Shown piece after piece: positions 1 to 10,198 of a DNA stretch of 49,936 nt. Position 1 is the first letter of the stretch. The number at the start of each line of letters is the position of its first letter. Made by a program: the position numbers and the translations under genes. Below the pieces are notes generated by a model. That model was not told where the DNA came from. It saw only the letters and a list, made by a program, of their open reading frames with translations, and searched no databases. The stretch lies in the NCBI RefSeq assembly GCF_016411865.1, contig NZ_JAEKJA010000008.1, positions 1 through 49,936 of the forward strand, read 5' to 3'. The DNA comes from Acuticoccus mangrovi. GTDB lineage: Bacteria; Pseudomonadota; Alphaproteobacteria; Rhizobiales; Amorphaceae.

Positions 1-93
1 TCCCTCCGGAGCCCCGTGGCCGAGACCGGAGCGTGGGGCTTTCGCCGGGTGTCGGTGGTCGCTAAACAGGCGCACGCGGCGAAGGAGTGGGGC

Positions 94-1206
94 GTGCGCA
101 TCAGGCTCGGAATGGTCGGCGGCGGCGAAGGCTCGTTGATCGGGGCGGTGCATCGGCTCGCCGCGCGGATGGACGATCGCTTCGAGCTCGTCGCCGGCGC
201 CCTCTCCGCCGATCCGGCGCGGGGGCGGGCCTCGGCCGAGGCGATCGGCCTCGCGCCGGAGCGCACCTACGCGACCTATGCCGAGATGGCGAGGGCGGAG
301 GCGGCGCGGGCCGACGGCATCGAGGCCGTCGCCATCGTGACGCCGAATCACCTCCATTTCGACCCCGCCATGCGCTTTCTCGACGCCGGCATCCACGTGA
401 TCTGCGACAAGCCGATGACCACCTCGCTCGCCGATGCCGAGGCTCTCGCCGCCAGGGTCGCCGAGACCGGGCTCGTCTTCGCCCTGACGCACAACTATTC
501 GGGCTATCCGATGGTGCGCCAAGCGCGCGCCATGGTGGCGGCGGGCGAGATCGGCACCGTGCGCGTCGTCGCCGCCGAATATGTCCAGGACTGGCTCGCC
601 GAGCCGGTCGAGGCCACCGGCATGAAGCAGGCCGAGTGGCGTACCGATCCCGCCCGCTCCGGCGCCGGCGGGTCGGTCGGCGACATCGGCACCCACGCCT
701 ACCATCTGACCGGCTTCGTCACCGGGCTCGCCTGGGAGGTGGCGGCGGCCGAGCTCTCCACCTTCGTGCCCGGCCGCCGGCTCGACGACAACGCCTTCGT
801 CCTCCTGAAGGCGGGCGAGGCGCGCGCCATGCTGTGGGCGAGCCAGGTGGCGCCGGGCAACCGGAACGCCCTCTCGCTGCGCGTCTACGGCGACAGGGGC
901 GGGCTCGAATGGCGCCAGGAGGCGCCGGAGGAACTGTGGTTCAGCCCGCTCGGGAAGGAGAGACGCCTCCTCACCCGCGGCGGTCCGGGGACGGGGGAGG
1001 CGGCGCGCCGGGTGACGCGCCTGCCGCCCGGCCACCCGGAGGGTTATTTCGAGGCGTTCGCCACCCTCTATGGCGAGGCGGCGGACGCCATCGAGGCCCA
1101 TCGGGCCGGACAGCCGCGGCCCGCCGACTGTCTCGTTCCGACCGTCGAGGACGGGGTCGCCGGGGTCGCCTTCATTGAGGCGGCCGTGCGCCTCGCAGGC
1201 CGCTGA
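94..1206 (+). CDS. Gfo/Idh/MocA family NAD(P)-dependent oxidoreductase
   Basis: Predicted cytoplasmic sugar or polyol dehydrogenase of about 370 residues. The N-terminus gives a Rossmann nucleotide-binding motif (LGMVGGGEG), followed by the family's VTPNHLHF stretch and the catalytic-type CDKPM motif with its lysine. The C-terminal alpha/beta domain contains GDIGTHAYH, which matches the substrate-pocket histidines of this family. I chose the GTG at 94 because GAAGGAG lies 6 bases upstream and the Rossmann fold starts at once. An in-frame GTG at 16 would add 26 residues that do not look like the family. Its stop lies 53 bases before ureD on the same strand. No link to urea metabolism is evident, so co-transcription may be incidental. 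The substrate cannot be read from the sequence. Confidence 0.88.
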   Translation: MRIRLGMVGGGEGSLIGAVHRLAARMDDRFELVAGALSADPARGRASAEAIGLAPERTYATYAEMARAEAARADGIEAVAIVTPNHLHFDPAMRFLDAGIHVICDKPMTTSLADAEALAARVAETGLVFALTHNYSGYPMVRQARAMVAAGEIGTVRVVAAEYVQDWLAEPVEATGMKQAEWRTDPARSGAGGSVGDIGTHAYHLTGFVTGLAWEVAAAELSTFVPGRRLDDNAFVLLKAGEARAMLWASQVAPGNRNALSLRVYGDRGGLEWRQEAPEELWFSPLGKERRLLTRGGPGTGEAARRVTRLPPGHPEGYFEAFATLYGEAADAIEAHRAGQPRPADCLVPTVEDGVAGVAFIEAAVRLAGR

Positions 1207-1259
1207 GCGCGGACCCGGCGGGCGCCCCGCCCCCGGCCGACCAGCGCTCGAGGGGCGAG

Positions 1260-2039
1260 GTGCGCGTCGGGCTGGGCGACCGGGACGGGCGGCCGCGGCT
1301 TCTGGCGTCCTACCAGCAGGGCTCGGGCAAATTGCGCTTCCCCTCCGTGCCGGTGGGGGTGGAGGCGATGGTGCTCAACACCGCCGGCGGCCTCGCCTCG
1401 GGCGACGTGTTCACCGTCACGAGCCGCGCCGAGGCGCACGGGCTGACGGTGTCGACGCAGGCGTGCGAGCGCGTCTACCGCGCCGAGGGGCCGCCCGCGC
1501 GGGTGCGCCAGAGCCTCTCCGTCGCCGCCGGCGCCAGCCTGCGCCACCTGCCGCAGCCGACCATCCTCTACGACGGCTCGCGGCTCGATCGGCTGACCCG
1601 CGTCGACATCGAGGAGGGAGGCGCCCTGACGCTGGTGGAAGGGCTGGTGCTCGGCCGTGCCGCGATGGGCGAGGACGTCACCGCGCTCGCTCTCGCCGAC
1701 CGGGTCGAGGTGCGCCTCGGCGGCCGGCTCGCCTTCGTCGATGCGCTGCGCCTCGACGATGCGGCGCTGGCGCGGGCGCGCCAGCCGGCGGGCATCGGCG
1801 CGGCGCGCGGGATCGGCATCGTCATCCACCGCGCGGCGGGGCCCGGCTCGATGGGCGATACGCTCGAGGCGCTGCGCGAGGCGCTCGCCGGCACGGCGGT
1901 GGTGGCGGGGGCGAGCCTCCTCAACGGGCTTCTCGTGGCGCGCATGCTTGCGCCGACGCACACCACGCTTCAGGATGCGCTCGCAAAGGCCGTGTGGACG
2001 CTGACCGAAGGTGCGCCGCCGCGGGCCTGGGCGCTCTGA
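1260..2039 (+). CDS. ureD: Urease accessory protein UreD
   Basis: UreD acts with UreF and UreG as the scaffold that delivers nickel to the urease apoprotein. Family features are clear: [12 protein letters not shown] near the start, [11 protein letters not shown] around residues 40-50, and the TQACERVYR stretch. The 259 residues are slightly short for UreD because the GTG at 1260 is the first conventional start after an in-frame stop at 1176-1178. CTG at 1203 is the only upstream alternative I see, so a few N-terminal residues may be missed. It heads the urease operon, and ureA begins 17 bases after its stop. Confidence 0.93.
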   Translation: MRVGLGDRDGRPRLLASYQQGSGKLRFPSVPVGVEAMVLNTAGGLASGDVFTVTSRAEAHGLTVSTQACERVYRAEGPPARVRQSLSVAAGASLRHLPQPTILYDGSRLDRLTRVDIEEGGALTLVEGLVLGRAAMGEDVTALALADRVEVRLGGRLAFVDALRLDDAALARARQPAGIGAARGIGIVIHRAAGPGSMGDTLEALREALAGTAVVAGASLLNGLLVARMLAPTHTTLQDALAKAVWTLTEGAPPRAWAL

Positions 2040-2056
2040 TCGGCAGGAAGGCATCG

Positions 2057-2359
2057 ATGAATCTATCGCCGCGTGAGAAGGATAAGCTCTTGATTGCGAT
2101 GGCGGCCGAGGTGGCGCGCCGCCGCCGCGAGCGTGGCGTCAAGCTCAACTATCCGGAGGCCATCGCCCTCATCAGCGACTTCGTGATGGAGGGCGCGCGC
2201 GACGGTCGCTCGGTCGCCGAGCTGATGGAGGCGGGCGCCCACGTCGTCGGCCGCGACATGGTGATGGAGGGGGTCGCCGAGATAATCCACGACGTGCAGG
2301 TGGAGGCGACCTTTCCCGACGGCACGAAGCTCGTGACCGTGCACGATCCGATCCGCTGA
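2057..2359 (+). CDS. ureA: Urease subunit gamma
   Basis: The 100-residue gamma subunit of the nickel urease that hydrolyses urea to ammonia and carbamate. It matches the family along its whole length: [13 protein letters not shown] at the start, the [15 protein letters not shown] stretch, and VHDPIR at the C-terminus. The ATG at 2057 follows AGGAAG (2045-2050). Gamma and beta are separate genes here rather than fused, as in most proteobacteria. A 17-codon ORF lies between ureA and ureB. Confidence 0.97.
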   Translation: MNLSPREKDKLLIAMAAEVARRRRERGVKLNYPEAIALISDFVMEGARDGRSVAELMEAGAHVVGRDMVMEGVAEIIHDVQVEATFPDGTKLVTVHDPIR

Positions 2360-2369
2360 AGGAGCCGCT

Positions 2370-2423
2370 ATGCTGAACTTCTGCCCCAACTGTATGCATC
2401 GCGGCGCGACGGTGCGGCGATGA
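2370..2423 (+). CDS. 17-codon ORF coupled to ureB ([17 protein letters not shown])
   Basis: A short frame that opens at an ATG with GGAG 5 bases upstream (GAAGGAGCCGCT) and ends in a TGA overlapping the ureB ATG (bases 2420-2423, ATGA). The product would be 17 residues with a CPNC metal-binding-like motif near its N-terminus. UreB has little Shine-Dalgarno sequence of its own immediately upstream, so this ORF may exist to couple ureB translation to ureA. It could also be the remnant of a longer zinc-ribbon protein. No function can be assigned. The good ribosome site and exact overlap argue against chance. Confidence 0.5.
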   Translation: MLNFCPNCMHRGATVRR

Positions 2424-2728
2424 TCCCGGGCGAGATCGTCACCGCCGAGGGAGAGATCGAGCTCAACGCCGGGGCCGACGTGGTGGAGATCGCCGTGGCG
2501 AACACCGGCGACCGGCCGGTGCAGGTTGGCTCGCACTATCATTTCTACGAGACCAACCCGGCGCTCCGCTTCGACCGCGAGGCGGCGCGGGGGCGCCGGC
2601 TCGACATTCCCGCCGGCTCGGCGACGCGGTTCGAGCCGGGGCAGGAGCGCACCGTGCGGCTGATCCCGCTGTTGGGCGCGCGCATCGTTTATGGCTTCAA
2701 CGCGAAGGTCGCCGGAAAGCTCGACTGA
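2420..2728 (+). CDS. ureB: Urease subunit beta
   Basis: The 102-residue beta subunit of urease. Hallmarks are MIPGEI at the start, the [19 protein letters not shown] block around residues 33-51, [16 protein letters not shown], and [13 protein letters not shown] at the end. The start overlaps the stop of the preceding 17-codon ORF by ATGA. UreB is normally followed directly by ureC, but here a cyclase-family gene begins 30 bases downstream and ureC starts only 1 kb later. Confidence 0.97.
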   Translation: MIPGEIVTAEGEIELNAGADVVEIAVANTGDRPVQVGSHYHFYETNPALRFDREAARGRRLDIPAGSATRFEPGQERTVRLIPLLGARIVYGFNAKVAGKLD

Positions 2729-2758
2729 GGCGGCCTTCCCTCACGAGGGAGAGAGCCG

Positions 2759-3580
2759 ATGTGTGGTCACGACGTCATCGCGAGTGTGCGCGCCCAGGTG
2801 CTCAGTCGGCGCCACCTCCTGTTGGGAGGCGCGGCCGCGGGCGCTGCCGTCACGGCGGCGAGCCTTGCCCCGCCGCGGGCCGCCGCGCAGACCGCGGGCG
2901 GCACCATCCGCGACCTTACCCACACCCTGTCGCCCGACTTCCCGACCTTCTTCGGCGAGCCGCAGTTCGCGATCGAGCAGCTCTTCCACTTCGACAAGGA
3001 CGGCTTCAATCTCTTCAAGTACACCGTCAACGAGCACACCGGCACCCATGTCGACGCGCCGTTGCACTTCTCGGCCGACGGGCAGTCGGTGGACGAGATC
3101 CCCGTCGACAATCTGATGGCGCCGCTCGCGGTGGTGGACATTGCCGCGAAGGCCGCCGAGGACCCCGACGCGCAGGTGACGCCGGACGACCTCAAGGCCT
3201 GGATCGCGGCGAACGGCGACATCCCGGAGCGCGCCTGCGTGGCGCTCTATTCGGGCTGGGAGCGGTTCGTGTCGAGCGACAAGTTCCGCAACGTCGGCGA
3301 CGACGGGAAGATGCACTTCCCCGGCTTCCACGTGGAGGCGGCGCAGATGCTGATCGAGGAGACGAGCGCGGTGGGGATCGCGGTCGACACCCTGTCGCTC
3401 GACTACGGCCCGTCGCCGGACTTCGCCACCCACTATAAGTGGCTGCCCACCAATCGGTGGGGTGTCGAGTGCGTCGCGGGGCTCGGCGAGCTGCCGCCGA
3501 CGGGGGCGACGATCATCCTCGGCGCGCCGAAGCATGCCGGGGGATCGGGCGGCCCGGCCCGCGTCTTCGCCCTGGTCTGA
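2759..3580 (+). CDS. Tat-exported cyclase-family metal-dependent hydrolase
   Basis: A 273-residue protein with a twin-arginine signal (SRRHLLLGG, residues 16-24, then an alanine-rich stretch ending near AAAQ) and a cyclase/kynurenine-formamidase-type domain (PF04199). The metal motif HTGTHVDAPLHF spans residues 93-104 and gives H93, H97, D99 and H103. Known relatives hydrolyse amides or lactams such as N-formylkynurenine or isatin. It sits between ureB and ureC, so it is probably co-transcribed with urease. A periplasmic amidohydrolase feeding nitrogen to urease is an inference, not shown. The ATG follows GAGGGAGAGAG. Confidence 0.85.
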   Translation: MCGHDVIASVRAQVLSRRHLLLGGAAAGAAVTAASLAPPRAAAQTAGGTIRDLTHTLSPDFPTFFGEPQFAIEQLFHFDKDGFNLFKYTVNEHTGTHVDAPLHFSADGQSVDEIPVDNLMAPLAVVDIAAKAAEDPDAQVTPDDLKAWIAANGDIPERACVALYSGWERFVSSDKFRNVGDDGKMHFPGFHVEAAQMLIEETSAVGIAVDTLSLDYGPSPDFATHYKWLPTNRWGVECVAGLGELPPTGATIILGAPKHAGGSGGPARVFALV

Positions 3581-3675
3581 GGCGGGGGGACGGCGCGCCG
3601 GGTGCGGGCTCGCCTTCGGGCGGGCACCCCTCGGCGGCGTCACAGTGGTGTGCGGCGAAAACGCGGTCGGAGGGC

Positions 3676-3715
3676 CATTCATGCGCCGCCAAGCGATTGC
3701 TGCGGCGCATGGATG
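3676..3715 (+). promoter_or_regulatory. Strong inverted repeat upstream of ureC
   Basis: Arms CATTCATGCGCCGC (3676-3689) and GCGGCGCATGGATG (3702-3715) can pair over 14 positions with a single G-U, around a 12-base loop. It stands in the 179-base gap between the cyclase gene and ureC. No T-run follows, so a simple intrinsic terminator is unlikely. An mRNA-processing or stability hairpin, or a protein-binding dyad, is possible. Confidence 0.45.
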
Positions 3716-3759
3716 TGCAATGATGGGCCCGTCTCGTTCGACCCATCCTCGGAGGACCG

Positions 3760-5457
<1,698 letters not shown>

Positions 5458-5467
5458 CGCATCCGCG

Positions 5468-5923
5468 ATGGGCGCGATGGCGTTCGTTCCGCTCGTCCTC
5501 TACGTCATTGCCTTAGTCCTCGGCATCGCCGGGGTGGGGCTGCCGGGTCAGGGCGCGGACCTCTCGCCGCTCGCCGCGTGGATGCTGTTGGTCTCGCTCG
5601 GCCTCAACAGCCTCTGGGCGGCGCTCGGCCATCTGATGAAGTCGGAGGAGGTGGCGGCCTCCATCGGCTGGGCGACGAGCCCGTTTCAGAAGGAGGTCGG
5701 GGCGGCCAATCTCGGCATCGGCCTCGCCGCCGTCGCCGCGGCCTTCCTCGGCGCGGGGGCGGGCTGGGCGGTGTTTCTCGTCGCGGCCGGCTTCCTGTGG
5801 GGCGCGGCGACGGTCCACCTGCTCGACATGGTCCGTGCGAGGAATTTCGCGATCAACAACGCCGGCCCGATCTTCTGGTGGGACATCCTGACACCGCTCA
5901 CCATTCTGATCGCCCTCCTATGA
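5468..5923 (+). CDS. Small four-helix membrane protein, DUF6790-like
   Basis: A 151-residue integral membrane protein with about four hydrophobic segments (roughly residues 5-25, 35-55, 75-118 as two helices, and the C-terminus). The pattern ATSPFQKEVGAANLGIG with NNAGPIFWWD near the end resembles proteins I know as DUF6790. It follows ureC by 10 bases and belongs to the urease transcript. No biochemical role is known to me. A link to transport of urea, ammonia or nickel is speculation. Confidence 0.72.
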   Translation: MGAMAFVPLVLYVIALVLGIAGVGLPGQGADLSPLAAWMLLVSLGLNSLWAALGHLMKSEEVAASIGWATSPFQKEVGAANLGIGLAAVAAAFLGAGAGWAVFLVAAGFLWGAATVHLLDMVRARNFAINNAGPIFWWDILTPLTILIALL

Positions 5924-5995
5924 GTGTGCTAGCCTCCGGCGCGGCTGGAGATGCTGCGGGGCGAGGGCGCTCCGCCTGCACGATGGAGCAAAGCG

Positions 5996-6148
5996 ATGGC
6001 CAACGATCCGCGCGACAAGAAAAAGCCCGAAGAGACCGAGGAAAGCGACGCCGATGAGGCTCTGGACGAGGCGCTGGAGGAGAGCTTCCCGGCGAGCGAC
6101 CCTCTGCCGGAGCCGTCGGTTCCCGGCCGCGGCGATCACAAGGACTAG
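5996..6148 (+). CDS. Small acidic protein with EESFPASDPLPEP motif
   Basis: A 50-residue, highly charged hydrophilic protein: a lysine-rich start, then a glutamate/aspartate-rich helix, then the motif EESFPASDPLPEPSVPG. The SFPASDP motif recurs in many small uncharacterised alphaproteobacterial proteins. I chose the ATG at 5996, which has GGAG 7 bases upstream. An in-frame ATG at 5951 would add residues unlike the family. The role is unknown. Confidence 0.65.
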   Translation: MANDPRDKKKPEETEESDADEALDEALEESFPASDPLPEPSVPGRGDHKD

Positions 6149-6211
6149 GCCGACGCGCGCGGGCTTCGCTCGTCGATCGGGCGTCGGCGGTCCGGCGGGC
6201 GAGGCGCGCGC

Positions 6212-7051
6212 ATGATGCGTCTCCTCGCGGCGGTGGCGGCCGTGCTCGGCGGCGTCGTCACCGCGAGCGCCTGCGGCGGGCCGGAGGACGCCTGCGCCAC
6301 GCCGCTCGGCACCTACCACATCAGCCTGCCGGAGGGTGTGACGGGTCCCGTGCCGGCGTTCGTCTATTTTCACGGCGCGGGCCGCAGCGGCGCGCCGGTG
6401 GGGCAGATGCCGTTCGCCGCGGCGCTGCGGGCCCGCGGCTACGCGGTGATCGCACCCAACGGGCGGATGCGGCCCGGCAGCCGCTTCGGCCCCGGCTGGT
6501 TCTTCCGCGACGGGGCCGACGGGCCGCGCGACGAGCTCGCCTTCACGCGCGAGGTGATCGCCGACGCCGCTTCCCATCACGGCGTCGATCCTGCCCGCAT
6601 CGTGCTCTCGGGCTTTTCCATCGGCGGCTCGCTGGTGTGGTATCTCGCCTGCCGCGACTCCCATCTCGCCGCGGCCTACACCGCCTACGCCGGCGGCTTC
6701 TGGGAGCCGATGCCGCCGACCTGCGACGGTCCCGTCCATCTCCTCCACACCCATGGCTGGCGCGACCAGACGGTGCCGCTCGAAGGTCGCCCGCTGCGCG
6801 GCGGCGCGATCTATCAGGGCGACATCTTCGAGGGGCTGAAGCGCTGGCGCGTCTCAAACGGCTGCGATCTCTTGCGCGCCGACGCATTCGACACCCATGG
6901 TCGCTATTGGCGCCGCAGCTATACGAGCTGCGCACCCGGCACGGCGCTGGAGCTCGCCCTCTGGCCGGGCGGTCACGTCACCCCCGACGCCGAGTGGGCG
7001 GCCCTCGCGGCCGACTGGGTGGAGGCGGTCCTTCCGGAGATCAAGCCATGA
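6212..7051 (+). CDS. Secreted alpha/beta hydrolase, polyhydroxybutyrate-depolymerase/esterase-like
   Basis: A 279-residue alpha/beta hydrolase with an N-terminal signal peptide (about residues 1-20, ending ASA-CGG, so a lipoprotein cysteine is also possible). Catalytic features: oxyanion stretch YFHGAGRSG, nucleophile S136 in GFSIGGS, likely acid D185 (GWRDQTVP) and histidine H255 (PGGH). Fold and motifs resemble LpqC/PHB depolymerase-type esterases. It lies inside the urease operon, and its stop overlaps the ureE ATG by ATGA. The substrate is unknown. ATGATG at 6212/6215 leaves the exact start open by one codon. Confidence 0.82.
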   Translation: MMRLLAAVAAVLGGVVTASACGGPEDACATPLGTYHISLPEGVTGPVPAFVYFHGAGRSGAPVGQMPFAAALRARGYAVIAPNGRMRPGSRFGPGWFFRDGADGPRDELAFTREVIADAASHHGVDPARIVLSGFSIGGSLVWYLACRDSHLAAAYTAYAGGFWEPMPPTCDGPVHLLHTHGWRDQTVPLEGRPLRGGAIYQGDIFEGLKRWRVSNGCDLLRADAFDTHGRYWRRSYTSCAPGTALELALWPGGHVTPDAEWAALAADWVEAVLPEIKP

Positions 7052-7593
7052 TACGCGCCCACACCCTCCTCGCCGCCGACGCCCCGAGCGGTCCTCTCGT
7101 CACCGCGCGTCTCGGCTACGACGACCGCCACCGCCGCCGCCTCGCCGTGTCGACCGACGGCGGGGAGCGCGTGTTGATCGATCTCGCGGAGGCGACGCGG
7201 CTGCGCGACGGCGACCGCATCGCGATGGACGACGGCCGCATCCTCGCGATCGTCGCCGAGCCGGAGGACGTCGCCGACATCTTCGCCGCCGACGCGCCCG
7301 CGCTGACGCGGCTCGCCTGGCACCTCGGCAACCGCCATACGCCGACGGCCGTGCTCGCCGACCGGCTGCGCATCCGCCGTGACCACGTGCTGGAGGCGAT
7401 GGTGGAGCGCCTCGGCGGGCGCGTCGAGGCGAAGCTGGCGCCGTTCGATCCGGAGGTGGGCGCCTATCACGACGGCGGCGGCCACGGCCATCACCACGAC
7501 GAGCACGAGCACGATCACGCCCATGCTCACGGGCACGACCATCATCAGGGCGCGCACACGCACCGTCATGGGCACCATGACCATCACGAGTGA
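7048..7593 (+). CDS. ureE: Urease accessory nickel metallochaperone UreE
   Basis: A 181-residue UreE, which donates nickel to the UreDFG complex. The N-terminal beta domain is followed by the metal-binding domain containing LAWHLGNRHTP, whose histidine is the dimer-interface nickel ligand. The last 25 or so residues form an extreme histidine-rich tail (GHGHHHDEHEHDHAHAHG and on), a nickel store seen in some family members. The ATG overlaps the stop of the upstream hydrolase, and the tail region overlaps the ureF start. Confidence 0.95.
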   Translation: MIRAHTLLAADAPSGPLVTARLGYDDRHRRRLAVSTDGGERVLIDLAEATRLRDGDRIAMDDGRILAIVAEPEDVADIFAADAPALTRLAWHLGNRHTPTAVLADRLRIRRDHVLEAMVERLGGRVEAKLAPFDPEVGAYHDGGGHGHHHDEHEHDHAHAHGHDHHQGAHTHRHGHHDHHE

Positions 7594-8263
7594 GGCGCTC
7601 GACGCGCGCACGCTCGCCCTCGTGATGGCGTGGTTCTCGCCGGCCTGCCCCATCGGCGCCTTCAGCTATTCGCACGGGGTGGAGCGGCTCAACGAGGACG
7701 GCGTCGTCGCCGACCGGCCGGGCGCCGAGGCGGCGATCCGCCTCGCCCTCACCGACGGCAGCGGCCGGTCCGATGCGATCCTCCTCGCCCACGCCTATCG
7801 GGCGGTGGCGGGTGACGACGAGGCCGCGTTTCACGAGGTGCGCACCCTCGCTCTCGCCCTCGTTCCCTCCATGGAGCGGCGCGAGGAGACCGTCTATCAG
7901 GGCAACGCGTTCGCGACCATCGTCGACGCGGCGTGGCCCGGCGCTGGCGCGCTGTCGGGCGACGACGTGCCGCTGCCGGTCGCCGTCGGCGCCGCGGGCG
8001 CGCTCCACGGCGTGCCGCTTGTGCCGCTCGCGCAAGCCTTTCTCGGCGCCTTCGCGGCGAACCTCGTGTCTGCCGCCGTCCGCCTGGTGCCGCTCGGGCA
8101 GACCGACGGGCAGCGCCTCACCGCGACGCTCGCGCCGGTGGCGGCGGCGGTGGCCGTCGAGGCCGTGGCGCTGCCGCTCGACGCGGTCGGCGGTGCCGCG
8201 ATCGGGTTGGATCTTGCCTCCATGCGGCACGAGTGTCAGGAGGTTCGATTGTTTCGATCATGA
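7577..8263 (+). CDS. ureF: Urease accessory protein UreF
   Basis: A UreF of about 228 residues, the GTPase-regulating member of the UreDFG maturation complex. Family features: [18 protein letters not shown] near the N-terminus, [15 protein letters not shown] in the middle, and the [14 protein letters not shown]-terminus with the conserved ending H-E-x-Q-x-x-R-L-F-R. The start lies within the 3' end of ureE. ATG 7577 and ATG 7568 are both in frame and neither has a clear ribosome site, so translational coupling to ureE is likely. Confidence 0.93.
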   Translation: MTITSEALDARTLALVMAWFSPACPIGAFSYSHGVERLNEDGVVADRPGAEAAIRLALTDGSGRSDAILLAHAYRAVAGDDEAAFHEVRTLALALVPSMERREETVYQGNAFATIVDAAWPGAGALSGDDVPLPVAVGAAGALHGVPLVPLAQAFLGAFAANLVSAAVRLVPLGQTDGQRLTATLAPVAAAVAVEAVALPLDAVGGAAIGLDLASMRHECQEVRLFRS

Positions 8264-8274
8264 GGGGGCAAGGA

Positions 8275-8895
8275 ATGTCGCGCACCGAGAACGGTCCGCT
8301 CCGGGTGGGGATCGGCGGTCCCGTCGGATCGGGCAAGACGATGTTGATGGAACGCCTCTGCAAGGCGCTGCGCGACAGGATCGACATCGTCGCGATCACC
8401 AACGACATCTACACCAAGGAGGATGCGCTGATCCTCGCCCGCGCCGAGGCGCTGGCGGTGGAGCGCATCATGGGGGTGGAGACGGGCGGCTGTCCGCACA
8501 CCGCGATCCGCGAGGACGCCTCGATCAATCTCGCCGCCATCAAGGAGATGCGGGGTAAGTTCCCGAATGTCGACCTGGTGCTGGTGGAATCGGGCGGCGA
8601 CAATCTCGCGGCGACCTTCTCGCCGGAGCTCGCCGACATCACGATCTACGTGATCGACGTCGCCGCCGGAGAGAAAATCCCCCGCAAGGGCGGCCCCGGC
8701 ATCACCCGCTCCGACCTTCTCATCATCAACAAGGTGGACCTCGCGCCGTTCGTGGGCGCTTCGCTGGAGGTGATGCACGCCGATGCCACGCGCATGCGTG
8801 GCGAGCGGCCGTTCCTGATGACCAACCTCAAGGCCGGCGACGGGGTGGACGACGTCATCGCCTTCCTGCGCGACACCGGCGGGCTCGACGTCTGA
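8275..8895 (+). CDS. ureG: Urease accessory GTPase UreG
   Basis: A 206-residue SIMIBI-class GTPase that powers nickel insertion. The P-loop GGPVGSGKT spans residues 14-22, the metal-binding CPH motif is at residues 73-75 ([15 protein letters not shown]), the ESGGDNL switch is present, and NKVDL gives guanine specificity. I chose ATG 8275, with a GAGGGGG stretch 6 bases upstream. ATG 8260 overlaps the ureF stop (ATGA) and would add five residues. It is the last urease gene. The adenylate cyclase gene starts only 4 bases later. Confidence 0.97.
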   Translation: MSRTENGPLRVGIGGPVGSGKTMLMERLCKALRDRIDIVAITNDIYTKEDALILARAEALAVERIMGVETGGCPHTAIREDASINLAAIKEMRGKFPNVDLVLVESGGDNLAATFSPELADITIYVIDVAAGEKIPRKGGPGITRSDLLIINKVDLAPFVGASLEVMHADATRMRGERPFLMTNLKAGDGVDDVIAFLRDTGGLDV

Positions 8896-8899
8896 CCTG

Positions 8900-10198
8900 A
8901 TGACCGACTTCGGCCAGCGCGACGCTCTGATCTCCGAACGCATTCTGGAATCGATGCGCGACGGGGTGGTGAGTATCGACCTCACCGGCCGCATCATCAC
9001 CTTCAACGGCGCGGCGGGCCGCATCCTCGGCAAGAAGCCGGAGGACGTGCTCGGTCGCTCCTTCGCCGAGGAATTCCTCGCCGAGGAGAGCTTCGACGAC
9101 TTCAACGAGGTGGTGTTCAAGGCTGTGTACGAGGCGGCGACCACCCACTCGATCGAGATCGCCCTCAAGGTGGATGGTCAGCGCACCGACCTCGTCGTCG
9201 CCTCGAGCTTCCTGACGATGGAGGGCGAGGACGGCGAGGAGCAGCGCTTCGGCGTGGTGGTGGTGTTCTCCGACACCACGGAGGAGCGCAAGCGGCGCAA
9301 GATCAAGCGGCTCTTCGGCGAATATGTCGATCCGCGCATCGTCGACCGGATCCTGTCGAGCGAGGAGGCCTCGCGGTCGCGGCGCGGCGACATGACGATC
9401 TCGTTCGCCGACATGCGCGACTTCACCGGTTGGTCGGAGCGGCTCGACGCGGACGCGCTCGTCGACCTCCTCAACCGCTTCCTGACGGCGATGACGGAGC
9501 CCATCGGAGCCGCCGGCGGCATCACCGACAAATATATCGGCGACGCGGTGATGGCCTGCTGGGGTCCGCCCTTCACCGACGACGCGGGGCAGGCGCGGGA
9601 CGCGCTCAACGCCGCCCTCGGTCAGATGGAGGCGATCGCGCCGCTGCGGGCCGAGCTCGCCGCGGAAGGGGTGGCGGGAGCGGAGCGGATGGACGCCGTC
9701 GTGGGCGTTGCGACGGGCGACGTCCTCTCCGGCGACATCGGCCCGCCGTCGAGCCGCAACTTCACCGTCATCGGCAACGCGGTGAACCTTGCGGCGCGGC
9801 TGCAAGAGGCGGCGAAGCTCTACGGCCAGCACATTCTCGTCGCCGACGACACCGCCGAGCGGGCGGGCTCCGGCTTCGTGTTCCGTGAGATCGACCGCAT
9901 CACCGTGCGCGGCTCGCACCGGCCGGTGCGCGTCTATGCGCTGCTCGGCCGGCAGGGCGATGTCGCCGCGCCCGCCGTGGAGCTCGCCGCGCGCTACGGC
10001 GAGGCGCTCGCCGCTCTGCAGGCGCGCGACCTCGACGCGGCCGACGCCGGTTTCGCCGCCTGTCTGGAGATGGCGCCCGACGACCGGCCCGCCGCGCTGA
10101 TGCGGGGCCGCATCGCCGCCTATCGGCTCGACCCGCCGCCGGAGGACTGGGACGGGGTGTGGCGCGGGGCCGGGATGGCTCAGGCGGCGCGGAAGTAG
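8900..10198 (+). CDS. PAS domain-containing class III adenylate cyclase
   Basis: A 432-residue soluble protein: PAS domain (about 10-130), a short linker (TTEERKRRKIKRLFGEYVDPRIV), class III cyclase domain (about 160-345) and a C-terminal helical tail of about 75 residues that may be TPR-like. The catalytic set looks complete: metal aspartates D171 (FADMRD) and D215 (KYIGD), base-selecting K211 with T289, and transition-state N296 and R300 (NAVNLAARL). K/T favours ATP over GTP, so cAMP is the likely product. It begins 4 bases after ureG and may be read from the urease transcript. Its 3' end overlaps the convergent phosphatase gene by 19 bases. Confidence 0.9.
   Translation: MTDFGQRDALISERILESMRDGVVSIDLTGRIITFNGAAGRILGKKPEDVLGRSFAEEFLAEESFDDFNEVVFKAVYEAATTHSIEIALKVDGQRTDLVVASSFLTMEGEDGEEQRFGVVVVFSDTTEERKRRKIKRLFGEYVDPRIVDRILSSEEASRSRRGDMTISFADMRDFTGWSERLDADALVDLLNRFLTAMTEPIGAAGGITDKYIGDAVMACWGPPFTDDAGQARDALNAALGQMEAIAPLRAELAAEGVAGAERMDAVVGVATGDVLSGDIGPPSSRNFTVIGNAVNLAARLQEAAKLYGQHILVADDTAERAGSGFVFREIDRITVRGSHRPVRVYALLGRQGDVAAPAVELAARYGEALAALQARDLDAADAGFAACLEMAPDDRPAALMRGRIAAYRLDPPPEDWDGVWRGAGMAQAARK

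Noticed and set aside
7479-7593. CAC/CAT-rich run at the ureE end as a simple-sequence repeat
   Set aside because: It encodes the histidine-rich nickel-binding tail known in UreE, so protein function explains it.
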